A stretch of 64,000 nt of DNA, taken from Xanthobacteraceae bacterium (GTDB lineage: Bacteria > Pseudomonadota > Alphaproteobacteria > Rhizobiales > Xanthobacteraceae). Below the pieces are notes generated by a model. The model did no database searches. It saw only the letters and a program-made list of their open reading frames with translations, and had not been told where the DNA came from. Both the position numbers and the translations under genes were made by a program. The DNA is taken from positions 1-64,000 of the forward strand of contig JANINJ010000074.1 of assembly GCA_024508855.1 (NCBI GenBank), in the 5' to 3' direction. Shown here in pieces: positions 7,921 through 17,995 of this stretch (position 1 is its first letter; each line of letters opens with the position of its first letter).

Positions 7921-10221
7921 GTGATGGCGTATTGGCGCCGAAACTCACAACAGGCGCAGGCAGCCGCAGAACCGGCTGCAGCGGTCGGGCTCGTATCCGA
8001 GCCCGCAAGACCGGCGAAAACGCCGCGCTCCCGGATGATGCGGCAATACGATCTTGTCGAGCGGGTCCGATCCTATAATCCGAATACTGACGAGGCGCTG
8101 CTGAATCAGGCCTACGTCTACGCCATGAAGGCGCACGGTGAGCAGAAGCGTGCCTCCGGCGACCCTTACTTTTCGCATCCGTTGGAAGTCGCCGCGATCC
8201 TCACCGACCTCAAGCTCGACGATGCCACCATCGTCGCGGCGTTGCTGCACGATACGATCGAAGATACCGAGGCCACCCGTACCGAAATCGACAATTTGTT
8301 CGGTCCGGAAATCGGCGCGCTGGTCGAAGGACTGACCAAGCTGAAACGGCTCGAACTGGTGTCGCGTGAAGCCAAGCAGGCGGAAAATCTTCGCAAGCTT
8401 TTGCTCGCCATCGCCGATGACGTGCGGGTGTTGCTGGTCAAGCTCGCGGATCGCTTGCACAACATGCGGACGCTTGAATTCGTGCCGCCTGCATCGCGTC
8501 GCCGCATCGCCGAGGAAACACTGGATATCTATGCGCCACTCGCCGGCCGCATGGGCATGCAGGAGATGCGCGAGGAACTGGAAGAGCTGTCCTTCCTGAC
8601 GCTCGATCCCGAGGCGCACGCGGTCGTGATGCAACGCCTCAATGCGCTGGCGGATCGCAACCAGAACCTGATCGAGGAAATCGAGAGCGAGCTTTCGGCC
8701 AGTCTCGCCAGCAAGGGAATAACGGCCCGTGTTGTCGGCCGGCGCAAGCGGCCATTCTCCATCTGGACCAAGATGGAGCGCAAATCGGTAGGCTTCGAAC
8801 AACTGTCGGATATCTTCGGCTTTCGCCTGGTGATGAACGACATCGAGGCGTGTTATCGCGCGCTCGGTATTGTTCATACGACGTGGCCGGTGGTGCCAGG
8901 TCGCTTCAAGGATTACATCTCGACGCCGAAACAGAACGACTATCGTTCGATCCACACCACGGTCATCGGTCCCGGCAATCAACGCGTCGAGTTGCAGATC
9001 CGCACCGAGGAGATGGACCAGATCGCCGAATACGGCATCGCCGCGCACGCGTTCTACAAGGATGGTGTGGGATCGCCGACAGAACTTCTAAAACGTGAGT
9101 CGAACGCCTTCGCGTGGCTGCGGCATACCATCGACATTCTTTCGGAAAGTGCCAATCCTGAAGAGTTTCTCGAGCACACCAAACTCGAGCTGTTCCACGA
9201 TCAGGTGTTTTGCTTTACGCCGAAAGGCAAGCTCATCGCGCTGCCGCGCCATGCCAATGTTATCGACTTCGCCTATGCGGTGCATACGGATGTCGGCAAC
9301 AGCGCGGTCGGTTGCAAGATCAACGGCAAGTTTGCGCCGCTATCCTCCGAGCTTCAGAATGGCGATGAGGTGGAGGTCCTGACGTCGCCCGCGCAGTCAG
9401 CACCGCCCTCGGCATGGGAAACGCTCGCCGTCACCGGTAAGGCACGTGCAGCCATCCGCCGCGCCACGCGGACCGCCGTGCGCGGTCAGTATGCGGCGCT
9501 CGGCCGGCGTATCGTCGAACGATTGTTCATGCGCGCCAAGATCGAATACGCCGACGACAAGCTGACCGGTGCATTGCCGCGCTTGGCGCGTCCGTCGATC
9601 GAAGAAGTCATGGCGTCGGTTGGCCGTGGCGAGTTGAAGGCATCCGATGTCGCGCGCGCGATGTATCCCGACTACAAGGAAGAGCGGATCAACCGGTTCG
9701 GTGAGAAAAAGAGCCTGGCAGTAAAGCTGCGCCTGAAGTCGGCGCCAAGCGAGCCGCCGCGGCACCCGGTTGCAATTCCGATCCGTGGATTGAACTCGGA
9801 TCTGCCGATCAAGTTCGCGCCGAATGGCGGTGCCGTTCCGGGCGATCGTATCGTCGGCATCGTCTCGCCGGGCGAGGGCATCACCATCTATCCGATCCAG
9901 TCGCCGGCGCTGAAGGATTTCGAGGAAGAACCGGAGCGCTGGCTCGACGTTCGGTGGGACGTCGACGAGACGACGCCGCAACGGTTTCCGGCGCGGCTGC
10001 TGGTCGAGAACGTCAATGAGCCGGGCAGTCTTGCACAGGTCGCCACAGTGATCGCCGAGCATGACGGCAATATCGATAACATCAATATGAGCCGCCGCTC
10101 GCCCGATTTCACGGATCTGACGATCGACCTGGAGGTCTATGACCTCAAGCATCTCAGCGCTATTATCGCGCAGTTGCGCGCAAAGTCCGTTGTCTCACGG
10201 GTGGAGCGCGTCAACGGCTGA
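7921..10221 (+). CDS. rsh: Bifunctional (p)ppGpp synthase/hydrolase (RelA/SpoT homologue)
   Basis: A 766-aa long RSH enzyme that makes and degrades the alarmone (p)ppGpp. The HD hydrolase domain (about 70-230) has YFSHPLEV, AALLHDTIEDT and KLADRLHNMRT. The synthetase domain (about 270-420) has DIFGFRLV and GRFKDYISTPK; the R-F-K-D charge pattern is that of bifunctional enzymes. TGS (about 430-500) and C-terminal ACT (about 690-766) domains follow. GTG 7921 has GAGG upstream; family homology really starts at MMRQYDLVERV (8035), so the first 38 residues are uncertain. Single-RSH alphaproteobacteria use this gene for both activities. Confidence 0.96.
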   Translation: MMAYWRRNSQQAQAAAEPAAAVGLVSEPARPAKTPRSRMMRQYDLVERVRSYNPNTDEALLNQAYVYAMKAHGEQKRASGDPYFSHPLEVAAILTDLKLDDATIVAALLHDTIEDTEATRTEIDNLFGPEIGALVEGLTKLKRLELVSREAKQAENLRKLLLAIADDVRVLLVKLADRLHNMRTLEFVPPASRRRIAEETLDIYAPLAGRMGMQEMREELEELSFLTLDPEAHAVVMQRLNALADRNQNLIEEIESELSASLASKGITARVVGRRKRPFSIWTKMERKSVGFEQLSDIFGFRLVMNDIEACYRALGIVHTTWPVVPGRFKDYISTPKQNDYRSIHTTVIGPGNQRVELQIRTEEMDQIAEYGIAAHAFYKDGVGSPTELLKRESNAFAWLRHTIDILSESANPEEFLEHTKLELFHDQVFCFTPKGKLIALPRHANVIDFAYAVHTDVGNSAVGCKINGKFAPLSSELQNGDEVEVLTSPAQSAPPSAWETLAVTGKARAAIRRATRTAVRGQYAALGRRIVERLFMRAKIEYADDKLTGALPRLARPSIEEVMASVGRGELKASDVARAMYPDYKEERINRFGEKKSLAVKLRLKSAPSEPPRHPVAIPIRGLNSDLPIKFAPNGGAVPGDRIVGIVSPGEGITIYPIQSPALKDFEEEPERWLDVRWDVDETTPQRFPARLLVENVNEPGSLAQVATVIAEHDGNIDNINMSRRSPDFTDLTIDLEVYDLKHLSAIIAQLRAKSVVSRVERVNG

Positions 10222-10251
10222 GTCCTTATCGTTATTTCCCGCGAGTCCGCC

Positions 10252-11019
10252 ATGCCGAAAGTCCAACCGCTCCGTCTCGGAGTTAACGTCGATCACGTTG
10301 CCACGCTCCGCAATGCCAGGGGTGGCCATCATCCTGATCCGATGCGGGCGGCACTCACCGTGATCGAGGCGGGTGCCGACGGCATTACCGCACATTTGCG
10401 CGAAGACCGCCGCCATATCCGCGACGACGACATGGCGCGGTTGAAGGCCGAAATCTCAAAGCCGTTGAATTTTGAGATGGCAGCGACAGAAGAAATGGTG
10501 CGGATCGCGCTGGCGACGCGACCCCATGCGGTCTGTCTCGTCCCGGAGCGACGGCTCGAAGTCACCACCGAAGGCGGTCTCGACGTTGTCGGTCAGAGCA
10601 AGGCGCTTGAACCTTACATCGGTGCATTGGGCGACGCAGGCATTCGCGTGTCGCTCTTCATTGCGGCCGATCCGGCGCAGATCGAAATGGCGGCGAAATT
10701 GCGAGCACCGGTAATCGAAATTCATACGGGCGCCTGGTGTGACGCTGTGACGGCCGGGGAGGCTTCACGGGCAGAAACCGAGTGGCGGCGGATCGTCGAT
10801 GGCGCAAAGCTTGCGCAATCCGCCGGGCTCGAAGTCCACGGCGGCCACGGGCTGGACTACGAGACTGCCGAGAAGATCGCCAGCCTGCCGCAAATCGTCG
10901 AACTCAACATCGGTTACTTCATGGTCGGGGAGGCGCTGTTCGTCGGCCTTGCCGAGACGGTTCGCGCGATGCGGTCGGCGATGGATCGGGGCCGTGCGAC
11001 GCTGGCGGGCCGCGCATGA
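10252..11019 (+). CDS. pdxJ: Pyridoxine 5'-phosphate synthase
   Basis: A 255-aa TIM-barrel enzyme that condenses 1-deoxyxylulose 5-phosphate with 3-amino-2-oxopropyl phosphate to pyridoxine 5'-phosphate in the DXP-dependent vitamin B6 route. [43 protein letters not shown] and [12 protein letters not shown] are family motifs. Its stop overlaps the acpS start as ATGA. The pdxJ-acpS pair is a widespread proteobacterial arrangement, here placed after rsh and before lepB. Confidence 0.97.
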   Translation: MPKVQPLRLGVNVDHVATLRNARGGHHPDPMRAALTVIEAGADGITAHLREDRRHIRDDDMARLKAEISKPLNFEMAATEEMVRIALATRPHAVCLVPERRLEVTTEGGLDVVGQSKALEPYIGALGDAGIRVSLFIAADPAQIEMAAKLRAPVIEIHTGAWCDAVTAGEASRAETEWRRIVDGAKLAQSAGLEVHGGHGLDYETAEKIASLPQIVELNIGYFMVGEALFVGLAETVRAMRSAMDRGRATLAGRA

Positions 11020-11471
11020 TCATCGGCATCGGCTCGGACCTGATCGATATTCGCCGGGTGGCCAAGGTCATTGAACGGCACGGAGAGCGCTTTCTCGACC
11101 GTATTTTCACCGATGCCGAACGCGCCAAGGCCGAGCGCCGCGCCAAGAGCGAGAAAATGGTGGTCGCCACCTACGCCAAGCGCTTCGCCGCCAAGGAGGC
11201 CTGTTCGAAGGCGCTGGGCACCGGTATCAGGCGCGGCGTCTGGTGGCGCGATATGGGGGTTATCAACCTGCCGGGCGGACGGCCCACCATGAAGTTAACC
11301 GGGGGAGCCCGTGATCGGCTGGATGCACTCATGCCGCCCGGTTGTGAGGCTCGGATCGACCTCTCGATCACCGATGACTGGCCGTTGGCTCAGGCCTTTG
11401 TCGTCATTTCGGCGGTTCCGTGGGGGTCGATGCCCCACGGCTCGACATCGTCTGTCGAGGGGCGAGATTGA
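11016..11471 (+). CDS. acpS: Holo-[acyl-carrier-protein] synthase
   Basis: A 151-aa phosphopantetheinyl transferase that moves 4'-phosphopantetheine from CoA to the ACP serine, activating it for fatty acid synthesis. The motifs [14 protein letters not shown] (Mg-binding Asp) and [17 protein letters not shown] (catalytic Glu and Lys) are present. The start ATG overlaps the pdxJ stop as ATGA. It runs about 12-15 residues longer than usual, with a C-terminal Ser/Gly-rich tail ([14 protein letters not shown]) of no obvious role. Confidence 0.96.
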   Translation: MIIGIGSDLIDIRRVAKVIERHGERFLDRIFTDAERAKAERRAKSEKMVVATYAKRFAAKEACSKALGTGIRRGVWWRDMGVINLPGGRPTMKLTGGARDRLDALMPPGCEARIDLSITDDWPLAQAFVVISAVPWGSMPHGSTSSVEGRD

Positions 11472-11715
11472 TTTAAAAATTACTTGTAAAACAGTGCCTT
11501 ATCAAGTTTTGATGCGGTACTTGATTGCGCCGTTCACAACAACCGTTTAAAACCCGCGCGGGGTGCGAGAGCGATTCCGACAAGCGCTGGAGCGGGTTGC
11601 GTCGGGTCGATTTGGACAGCAGAAGCGAGAGTCGGTTTTTGGTGCGAAGCATCGTGATTTCGCCTGAAAGAAACTCTGCCATCGCGCGGCAGGCGCGAGT
11701 GGAATTGGGAAAGCG

Positions 11716-12474
11716 ATGAGCGTGACTTCGAGCACCAAGAAGGAAAGCAGTTTTGGCGAAACCGTCCGCGTCGTCATTCATGCGCTGATCATCGCGCTGG
11801 TGATCCGCACCTTCCTGTTTCAGCCATTCAATATCCCGTCAGGCTCGATGAAGGCGACACTGCTGGTCGGCGACTATCTTTTCGTTTCGAAATATTCCTA
11901 TGGCTACAGCCATTACTCGATCCCGTTGTCGCCACCCTTGTTCTCGGGTCGTATCTTCGGCTCGGAGCCTGCGCGGGGCGATATCGTCGTGTTCCGGTTG
12001 CCGAAAGATGACTCGATCGACTACATCAAGCGCGTTATCGGCCTGCCGGGCGACCGCATCCAGATGAAGGAGGGGCTGCTCTATATCAACGACGTGCCGG
12101 TGAAGCGCGAACGGCTCCCCGACTTCGTCGGCGAAGACCCATGCGGCGCCGATGCGACGGCACGGGTCAAGCAATGGCGCGAGACGCTGCCGAATGGTGT
12201 GACCTATAAGACCCTCGATTGCGTCGACAACGGTTTCTACGACAACACCAATATCTACACCGTGCCGGCCGGGCACTTTTTCATGATGGGCGACAATCGC
12301 GACAATTCGACCGACAGCCGCGTACTGTCGGCAGTCGGATATGTGCCGTTCGAGAATATCGTGGGCCGGGCGCAGATGATTTTCTTCTCCATCGCGGAAG
12401 GCGAGCACGCGTGGCAAATCTGGCGATGGCCCACCGCCGTGCGATGGAATCGTCTATTCTCCATTGTGCGATGA
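11716..12474 (+). CDS. lepB: Signal peptidase I
   Basis: A 252-aa inner-membrane serine protease that removes signal peptides from Sec and Tat substrates. One N-terminal TM lies at about 18-38. The catalytic dyad is Ser44 in IPSGSMKATLL and Lys105 in DSIDYIKRVIGLPGD. The GDNRDNSTDSR box is also present. The upstream 244-base gap separates it from acpS and probably has its own promoter. Its stop overlaps the rnc start as ATGA, and lepB-rnc-era is a conserved operon. Confidence 0.97.
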   Translation: MSVTSSTKKESSFGETVRVVIHALIIALVIRTFLFQPFNIPSGSMKATLLVGDYLFVSKYSYGYSHYSIPLSPPLFSGRIFGSEPARGDIVVFRLPKDDSIDYIKRVIGLPGDRIQMKEGLLYINDVPVKRERLPDFVGEDPCGADATARVKQWRETLPNGVTYKTLDCVDNGFYDNTNIYTVPAGHFFMMGDNRDNSTDSRVLSAVGYVPFENIVGRAQMIFFSIAEGEHAWQIWRWPTAVRWNRLFSIVR

Positions 12475-13289
12475 TCGACGAAACCTCGAACATAGCAGCA
12501 CCTCCCAAGACAGACGAGACACGCTCGGCGTCTGACGCTGAGTCCGGACCTGTCGCGGTCAAGAAGCCGCGCGGCAAGGCTGCCGCCAAGGCGGCCGCGG
12601 CTGCGATCGAACAGCGGATCGGCTACACCTTTGCCAATCCGGCGTTGCTCGCGACAGCCTTCACCCACGTTTCGGCGCTCAAGGCCGCGCGCAATCGTGC
12701 CGATAGCTATCAGCGCCTCGAATTCCTCGGCGACCACGTCCTCGGCCTGGTCGTATCGGACATGCTCTATCGCGCATTTCCGAAAGCCGATGAGGGCGAG
12801 CTATCGAAACGTCTGGCCGATCTGGTGCGCAAGGAAACCTGCGTCGATGTCGCGAAATCGCTTGGATTCCTTGACGCGATTAAGCTTGGCTCGGTCGGTG
12901 CCGGGGCCGGTGCGCGCCTGCGTAAATCGGTGCTCGGCGATATCTGTGAAGCCGTGATCGGCGCAGTCTTCCTCGATGGTGGCTATGCCGCCGCCGCAAA
13001 ATTCGTTGAAGCCAACTGGGTCGAGCGGATGCGCAAGCCGCAACGCCCGTTACGCGACCCAAAGACCGTGCTGCAGGAATGGGCGCAGGGCAAGGGATTG
13101 CCTGTGCCGGTCTATCGCGAAGTCGAACGCACCGGCCCGCATCACGATCCGCAATTCCGTGTTGCGGTCGATCTTCCGGATTTGCCGTCGGCGGAGGGGA
13201 TCGGCGGAAGCAAGCGTGCAGCGGAAAAGGCAGCGGCCTCGGCAATGCTGGCAAGCCAACAGGTTAAGGGCGGTGGCAATGTCGGATGA
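12471..13289 (+). CDS. rnc: Ribonuclease III
   Basis: A 272-aa double-strand-specific endoribonuclease that processes rRNA and mRNA. The signature YQRLEFLGDHVLGLVVSD carries the catalytic acidic residues, with a C-terminal dsRNA-binding domain (about 205-270; DPKTVLQEWAQG, then SKRAAEKAAASAML). The Ala/Lys-rich N-terminal extension of about 45 residues is longer than in E. coli. ATG 12471 overlaps the lepB stop; homology does not extend into the longer open frame upstream. Its stop overlaps the era start by 11 bases. Confidence 0.96.
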   Translation: MIDETSNIAAPPKTDETRSASDAESGPVAVKKPRGKAAAKAAAAAIEQRIGYTFANPALLATAFTHVSALKAARNRADSYQRLEFLGDHVLGLVVSDMLYRAFPKADEGELSKRLADLVRKETCVDVAKSLGFLDAIKLGSVGAGAGARLRKSVLGDICEAVIGAVFLDGGYAAAAKFVEANWVERMRKPQRPLRDPKTVLQEWAQGKGLPVPVYREVERTGPHHDPQFRVAVDLPDLPSAEGIGGSKRAAEKAAASAMLASQQVKGGGNVG

Positions 13290-14214
13290 CGATGCACAGA
13301 GCGGTTCGGCTATGATGCCACCGAGACGATGTGGCTTCGTTGCGCTGATCGGCGCGCCGAATGTCGGCAAGTCGACCCTGGTCAACGCGCTGGTCGGATC
13401 GAAGGTCACGATCGTGTCGCGCAAGGTGCAGACCACGCGCGCGCTGATCCGCGGGATTGTTATCGAGAACAACGCGCAGATCATTCTGGTAGACACGCCC
13501 GGCATCTTTGCGCCGAAGCGGCGGCTCGACCGGGCGATGGTATCGACCGCGTGGAGCGGCGCGCATGACGCAGATCTGGTCTGTGTGCTGCTCGATGCGC
13601 GCGCCGGCATCGATGACGAAGCGGATGCCATTCTCACCAAGCTTGGCAGCGTCGATCATCCAAAAATTCTGGTTCTGAACAAGATCGATCTGGTGCCACG
13701 CGAGAAGTTGCTGGCACTGGCGCAAGCGGCGAACCAGCGTCTGAAGTTTGTCGACACGTTCATGGTTTCGGCACTGTCCGGCGACGGCGTCGACGATCTG
13801 CGCCGCGCGTTGGCGGCTCGTGTGCCGGAAGGGCCGTTTCATTATCCTGAAGATCAAATGTCCGACGCGCCGATGCGCTCGCTTGCGGCCGAGATCACCC
13901 GTGAGAAGATCTATCGGCATCTGCATCAGGAATTGCCCTATCAGTCCACCGTCGAGACCGATAGCTGGACCGAGCGCAAGGACGGCTCCGTCCGGATCGA
14001 GCAGACTATTTTTGTCGAGCGTGACAGCCAGCGTAAGATCGTACTCGGCAAGGGCGGCGCGACCATCAAATCGATCGGAGCGGATTCGCGCAAGGAACTA
14101 ACCGAGATCGTTGGACACCCGGTGCATTTGTTCTTGTTCGTGAAGGTGCGTGACGGTTGGGGGGACGATCCGGAGCGCTATCGCGAAATGGGTCTGGAAT
14201 TTCCAAAAGAATGA
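13279..14214 (+). CDS. era: GTPase Era
   Basis: A 311-aa essential GTPase that binds the 3' end of 16S rRNA and aids 30S assembly. The G1 motif is GAPNVGKST, G3 DTPGI and G4 NKID. The C-terminal KH domain has VLGKGGATIKSIG. Start ATG 13279 lies inside the end of rnc, so translation is probably coupled. Its stop overlaps the following small membrane protein gene as ATGA. Confidence 0.97.
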   Translation: MSDDDAQSGSAMMPPRRCGFVALIGAPNVGKSTLVNALVGSKVTIVSRKVQTTRALIRGIVIENNAQIILVDTPGIFAPKRRLDRAMVSTAWSGAHDADLVCVLLDARAGIDDEADAILTKLGSVDHPKILVLNKIDLVPREKLLALAQAANQRLKFVDTFMVSALSGDGVDDLRRALAARVPEGPFHYPEDQMSDAPMRSLAAEITREKIYRHLHQELPYQSTVETDSWTERKDGSVRIEQTIFVERDSQRKIVLGKGGATIKSIGADSRKELTEIVGHPVHLFLFVKVRDGWGDDPERYREMGLEFPKE

Positions 14215-14609
14215 CTACCGACGCCGCTACAGTCCCTAGAAATATCTGGCGCTTCGAGGTGTTGCTCTACACGTCATTGCTGCTCGATACGCTCTCGGCC
14301 GCCTTTCAGTCCTTGCCTGACGAGCTCAGTGAATCCGCGGCCTCGGTCGCCAGCCTGATCAATGCGTTACTTATCCTGGGATTTGTCTGGTTGGTGAAAC
14401 TGGCGGCGCGTCGGCGGCAGGGATGGGCGCGCACGTTGCTGTTGGCGGCGCTGCTGCTGTCGTTTGTATCGCTCGCCGGCGAATTGGCGGCTAATGGTGG
14501 AGATATGAGTTCGGCCGTCGAACTGTTATCGGCAATCCTGACCGCGGCCGGACTCTATTTTTCCTTTACCGGAGACGCGCGCGGATGGTTCGATCCCGCC
14601 GCACGGTAG
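14211..14609 (+). CDS. Small membrane protein of unknown function
   Basis: A 132-aa protein with about four predicted TM helices: near residues 12-32, 45-65 (LINALLILGFVWLVKLA), 72-92 (TLLLAALLLSFVSLAG) and 105-122 (LLSAILTAAGLYFSFTG). I do not recognise a named family. It is real rather than a shadow frame because its ATG overlaps the era stop as ATGA and its hydrophobicity pattern is coherent. Its place between era and recO suggests cotranscription; no function can be inferred from that. Confidence 0.75.
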   Translation: MTTDAATVPRNIWRFEVLLYTSLLLDTLSAAFQSLPDELSESAASVASLINALLILGFVWLVKLAARRRQGWARTLLLAALLLSFVSLAGELAANGGDMSSAVELLSAILTAAGLYFSFTGDARGWFDPAAR

Positions 14610-14664
14610 CCGCTGACACTGTGGTGGCTGCCGGATCCGGCGGAATCCTGTAAGCTGATCTGTC

Positions 14665-15402
14665 ATGGAATGGACTGACGAAGGCATCGTGCTCGGGGTA
14701 CGGCGACATGGCGAATCCAGCGCCATTGCCGAACTGCTGACGCGCAGTCATGGACGTCATCTCGGCCTGGTTCGCGGCGGCGCCAGCTCTCGCATGCGGC
14801 CGATGCTGCAGCCGGGCAACACGGTGCGCGCGGTCTGGCGTGCACGGCTCGATGAGCATCTCGGCACGTATCAGCTCGAGGGAACGCGAATGCGCGCGGC
14901 CAGCCTGCTGGGAGCTTCGTATGCCGTCTATGGCGTGACCCATCTGGCGTCGCTTGCCCGCCTGCTGCCCGAGCGCGATCCACACGAAGATATCTATGAG
15001 ATGCTCGATCGTACGCTCGACGATTTCGACGATGCCGGCGAGGCGGCCGTCCATCTGGTCAAGTTCGAACTGGCGATGCTGACCGAACTCGGTTTTGGCC
15101 TCGATCTCTCCCAGTGTGCCGCGACCGGTGCGACGGGCGACCTAATCTATGTATCGCCGAAGTCGGGCAGTGCGGTGTCGCGCGAGGCCGGGGAGCCGTG
15201 GCGCGACAAGCTGCTCCGTCTGCCGTCGTTCCTGAGCATGGAACCGGGTGGGCGGAACAGCTGGGCGGATCAGGACTTACGCGACGGCTTTGAACTGACC
15301 GGTTGGTTTTTGTTGCGCCATGTACTGGAGCCGCGTGGGCAGCGGCATTCCGATGCGCGGGCGGGATTTATAGCCGCCGTGGCAAAGCACCTGGGGCCAT
15401 AG
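14665..15402 (+). CDS. recO: DNA repair protein RecO
   Basis: A 245-aa protein of the RecFOR pathway that anneals DNA and helps load RecA on SSB-covered gaps. The N-terminal OB fold starts [18 protein letters not shown]. The central helical region includes [16 protein letters not shown] and [22 protein letters not shown]; the Zn-binding cysteines of some RecO proteins are mostly missing, as is common in alphaproteobacteria. Genomic position after era is conserved. Confidence 0.95.
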   Translation: MEWTDEGIVLGVRRHGESSAIAELLTRSHGRHLGLVRGGASSRMRPMLQPGNTVRAVWRARLDEHLGTYQLEGTRMRAASLLGASYAVYGVTHLASLARLLPERDPHEDIYEMLDRTLDDFDDAGEAAVHLVKFELAMLTELGFGLDLSQCAATGATGDLIYVSPKSGSAVSREAGEPWRDKLLRLPSFLSMEPGGRNSWADQDLRDGFELTGWFLLRHVLEPRGQRHSDARAGFIAAVAKHLGP

Positions 15403-15457
15403 GCGGGGGGCTGATTCGCGCCTTGTCCAACGCGCCATCTGGGGGTAACCCGTCCCC

Positions 15458-17713
15458 ATGGGAAAAAGATTGATTCCACCGGAGCCGGCGGACATTCAGG
15501 AAGTCGCGCTGCGCGAGGCGCTTGAAGAGCGCTATCTCGCCTATGCTCTGTCGACGATCATGCACCGGGCGCTGCCGGATGCACGGGATGGCCTGAAGCC
15601 GGTCCATCGCCGTATCCTTTACGGCATGCGGCTGCTGCGGCTTGACCCCGGCACGCCGTTCAAGAAGTCGGCCAAGATCGTCGGCGACGTGATGGGTAGT
15701 TTCCATCCGCACGGTGACCAGGCGATCTATGACGCCATGGTCCGGCTGGCGCAGGATTTTTCGTCGCGTTATCCGCTGGTCGACGGGCAGGGCAACTTCG
15801 GCAACATCGACGGCGACAGCGCCGCCGCCTACCGTTACACCGAAGCGCGGATGACCGATGTCGCGCGGTTGCTGCTCGACGGTATCGACGAAGACGGCGT
15901 CGAATTCCGCGCCAACTACGACGGTCAATCGAAAGAGCCGGTGGTGTTGCCCGGCGGATTTCCCAACCTGCTGGCAAATGGTGCGCAGGGCATCGCGGTG
16001 GGTATGGCGACTGCCATTCCGCCGCATAATGCTGCCGAACTATGCGACGCCGCACTGCATCTGATCGACAAGCCCGACGCGAAATCGCGCAGTCTCCTGA
16101 AGTGGATCAAAGGCCCGGATTTTCCGACCGGCGGCATCATCGTCGATTCAAAGGAAAGCATCGCCGAGGCTTACACCACCGGGCGTGGTGCGTTCCGGAC
16201 CCGTGCCAAATGGCATCAGGAAGAGGGTGCGCGCGGCACGTGGGTCGTTGTCGTCACCGAGATTCCGTGGCTGGTGCAGAAGTCTCGATTGATCGAGAAG
16301 ATCGCCGAACTGCTCAACGACAAGAAGTTGCCGCTGGTCGGCGACGTTCGCGACGAATCCGCTGAAGACATCCGCGTCGTGATCGAGCCGAAATCGCGGA
16401 CGGTCGATCCGGAATTGCTGATGGAGTCGCTGTTCAAGCTGACGGAGCTTGAGAGCCGCATCCCGCTCAATCTCAACGTGCTGGTCAAGGGCCGCATTCC
16501 GAAGGTGCTGGGTCTCGCCGAATGTCTGCGCGAATGGCTCGATCATTTGCGTGACGTGCTGCTGAGGCGGTCCAATTATCGCAAGGCGCAGATCGAGCAT
16601 CGGCTGGAAGTGCTCGGCGGTTACCTGATCGCCTATCTGAACATCGACAAGGTCATCAAGATCATCCGCAACGAGGATGAGCCGAAGCCGGCCTTGATGA
16701 AGGCATTCAATCTCACCGAGATTCAAGCCGATGCCATCCTCAACATGCGGCTGCGCAGCCTGCGCAAGCTGGAGGAATTCGAGATTCGCACCGAAGACAA
16801 GAATCTTCGGAGCGAGTTGAAGGACATCAACGCGATCCTCAAATCCGAAGTAGAGCAGTGGAAGAAGGTCGGCGAGCAGGTGCGCAAGGTGCGCGACATG
16901 TTCGGGTCGAAGACGCCGCTCGGCAAGCGCCGCACCATCTTCGCCGACGCGCCCGAGCATGACCTCGCCGCGATCGAGGAAGCGTTCGTCGAACGCGAAC
17001 CGGTTACCGTGGTGATGTCGGACAAGGGTTGGGTCCGCACATTGAAAGGGCATGTCGAAGACCTCTCAAATCTGTCGTTCAAGACCGACGACAAGCTCGG
17101 CTTCTCGTTTTTTGCGGAGACCACCTCGAAGCTGTTGTTGTTCGCTACCAATGGCCGGTTCTATTCGCTCGATGTTGCCAAGCTTCCGGGCGGCCGTGGG
17201 CATGGCGAGCCGATCCGCATGTTCATCGACATGGAGCAGGATGCAGCGATCGTCTCGCTGTTCGTCAACACCGGTGGCCGTAAATTCCTGGTTGCGAGTC
17301 ATGAGGGGCAGGGCTTCATCGTCAACGAAGACGATTGCGTCGGCACTACGCGCAAGGGCAAGCAGGTGCTCAATGTCGAGGTGCCGAACGAAGCGCGCGC
17401 CCTTGCCACAGTAAAGGGCGACACCGTCGCGGTGATCGGCGAGAACCGCAAGATGCTGATTTTCCCGATCGATCAGGTGCCGGAAATGGCGCGGGGCCGC
17501 GGCGTGCGGCTACAGAAGTACAAGGACGGCGGCCTTTCGGACGTGACGACGTTCGTCGCGAAAGAAGGCCTGACGTGGCGGGACTCGGCCGGCCGCGAGT
17601 TCAGCGCAACAATGAAGGAATTGTCGGAATGGCGCGGCAATCGCGCCGATGCCGGCCGTCTGCCGATCAAGGGTTTCCCGAAGTCGAACAAGTTCGGACG
17701 CGGGATCGAGTAA
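15458..17713 (+). CDS. parC: DNA topoisomerase IV subunit A
   Basis: A 751-aa type IIA topoisomerase subunit that decatenates daughter chromosomes with ParE. The breakage-reunion domain has [14 protein letters not shown] and [16 protein letters not shown], with the catalytic Tyr at about 127 in [13 protein letters not shown]-terminal beta-pinwheel follows, of ParC rather than GyrA type. At the position of E. coli ParC Ser80, a classic quinolone-contact residue, this protein has Gln88 (HGDQAIYD). I believe this is normal for the group. A hairpin terminator follows. Confidence 0.96.
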   Translation: MGKRLIPPEPADIQEVALREALEERYLAYALSTIMHRALPDARDGLKPVHRRILYGMRLLRLDPGTPFKKSAKIVGDVMGSFHPHGDQAIYDAMVRLAQDFSSRYPLVDGQGNFGNIDGDSAAAYRYTEARMTDVARLLLDGIDEDGVEFRANYDGQSKEPVVLPGGFPNLLANGAQGIAVGMATAIPPHNAAELCDAALHLIDKPDAKSRSLLKWIKGPDFPTGGIIVDSKESIAEAYTTGRGAFRTRAKWHQEEGARGTWVVVVTEIPWLVQKSRLIEKIAELLNDKKLPLVGDVRDESAEDIRVVIEPKSRTVDPELLMESLFKLTELESRIPLNLNVLVKGRIPKVLGLAECLREWLDHLRDVLLRRSNYRKAQIEHRLEVLGGYLIAYLNIDKVIKIIRNEDEPKPALMKAFNLTEIQADAILNMRLRSLRKLEEFEIRTEDKNLRSELKDINAILKSEVEQWKKVGEQVRKVRDMFGSKTPLGKRRTIFADAPEHDLAAIEEAFVEREPVTVVMSDKGWVRTLKGHVEDLSNLSFKTDDKLGFSFFAETTSKLLLFATNGRFYSLDVAKLPGGRGHGEPIRMFIDMEQDAAIVSLFVNTGGRKFLVASHEGQGFIVNEDDCVGTTRKGKQVLNVEVPNEARALATVKGDTVAVIGENRKMLIFPIDQVPEMARGRGVRLQKYKDGGLSDVTTFVAKEGLTWRDSAGREFSATMKELSEWRGNRADAGRLPIKGFPKSNKFGRGIE

Positions 17714-17778
17714 TTGCATACGACGATCGGCTGCGTCGCACGATTGAAGCGACGTCGATCCCGTATGTGTTGCAGAAG

Positions 17779-17804
17779 CGACGGTCGGATTTTTCCGACT
17801 GTCG
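17779..17804 (+). terminator. Hairpin terminator after parC
   Basis: CGACGGTCGGA (17779-17789) pairs with TCCGACTGTCG (17794-17804), an 11-bp stem with one G-U pair and a TTTT loop. It is followed by a U-rich but interrupted stretch. It lies 65 bases after the parC stop and before the efflux operon. Confidence 0.7.
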
Positions 17805-17995
17805 TATTTGTGCAATTTTCTTGTTCACATGAACGATGAGTGTTTGATTCAAAAGGCTGAATCAAAATTCGTTTGTCCGACGCGTGCCTTCGGCGCATTC
17901 TACTTTAGAATTAGCAAGTCGCCTTCTTGATTCATGCGATTGCATGTTTATCTGCGGTTACTCCTGACTGTTTGACTGTTCGCGGGGGCGGTAAC

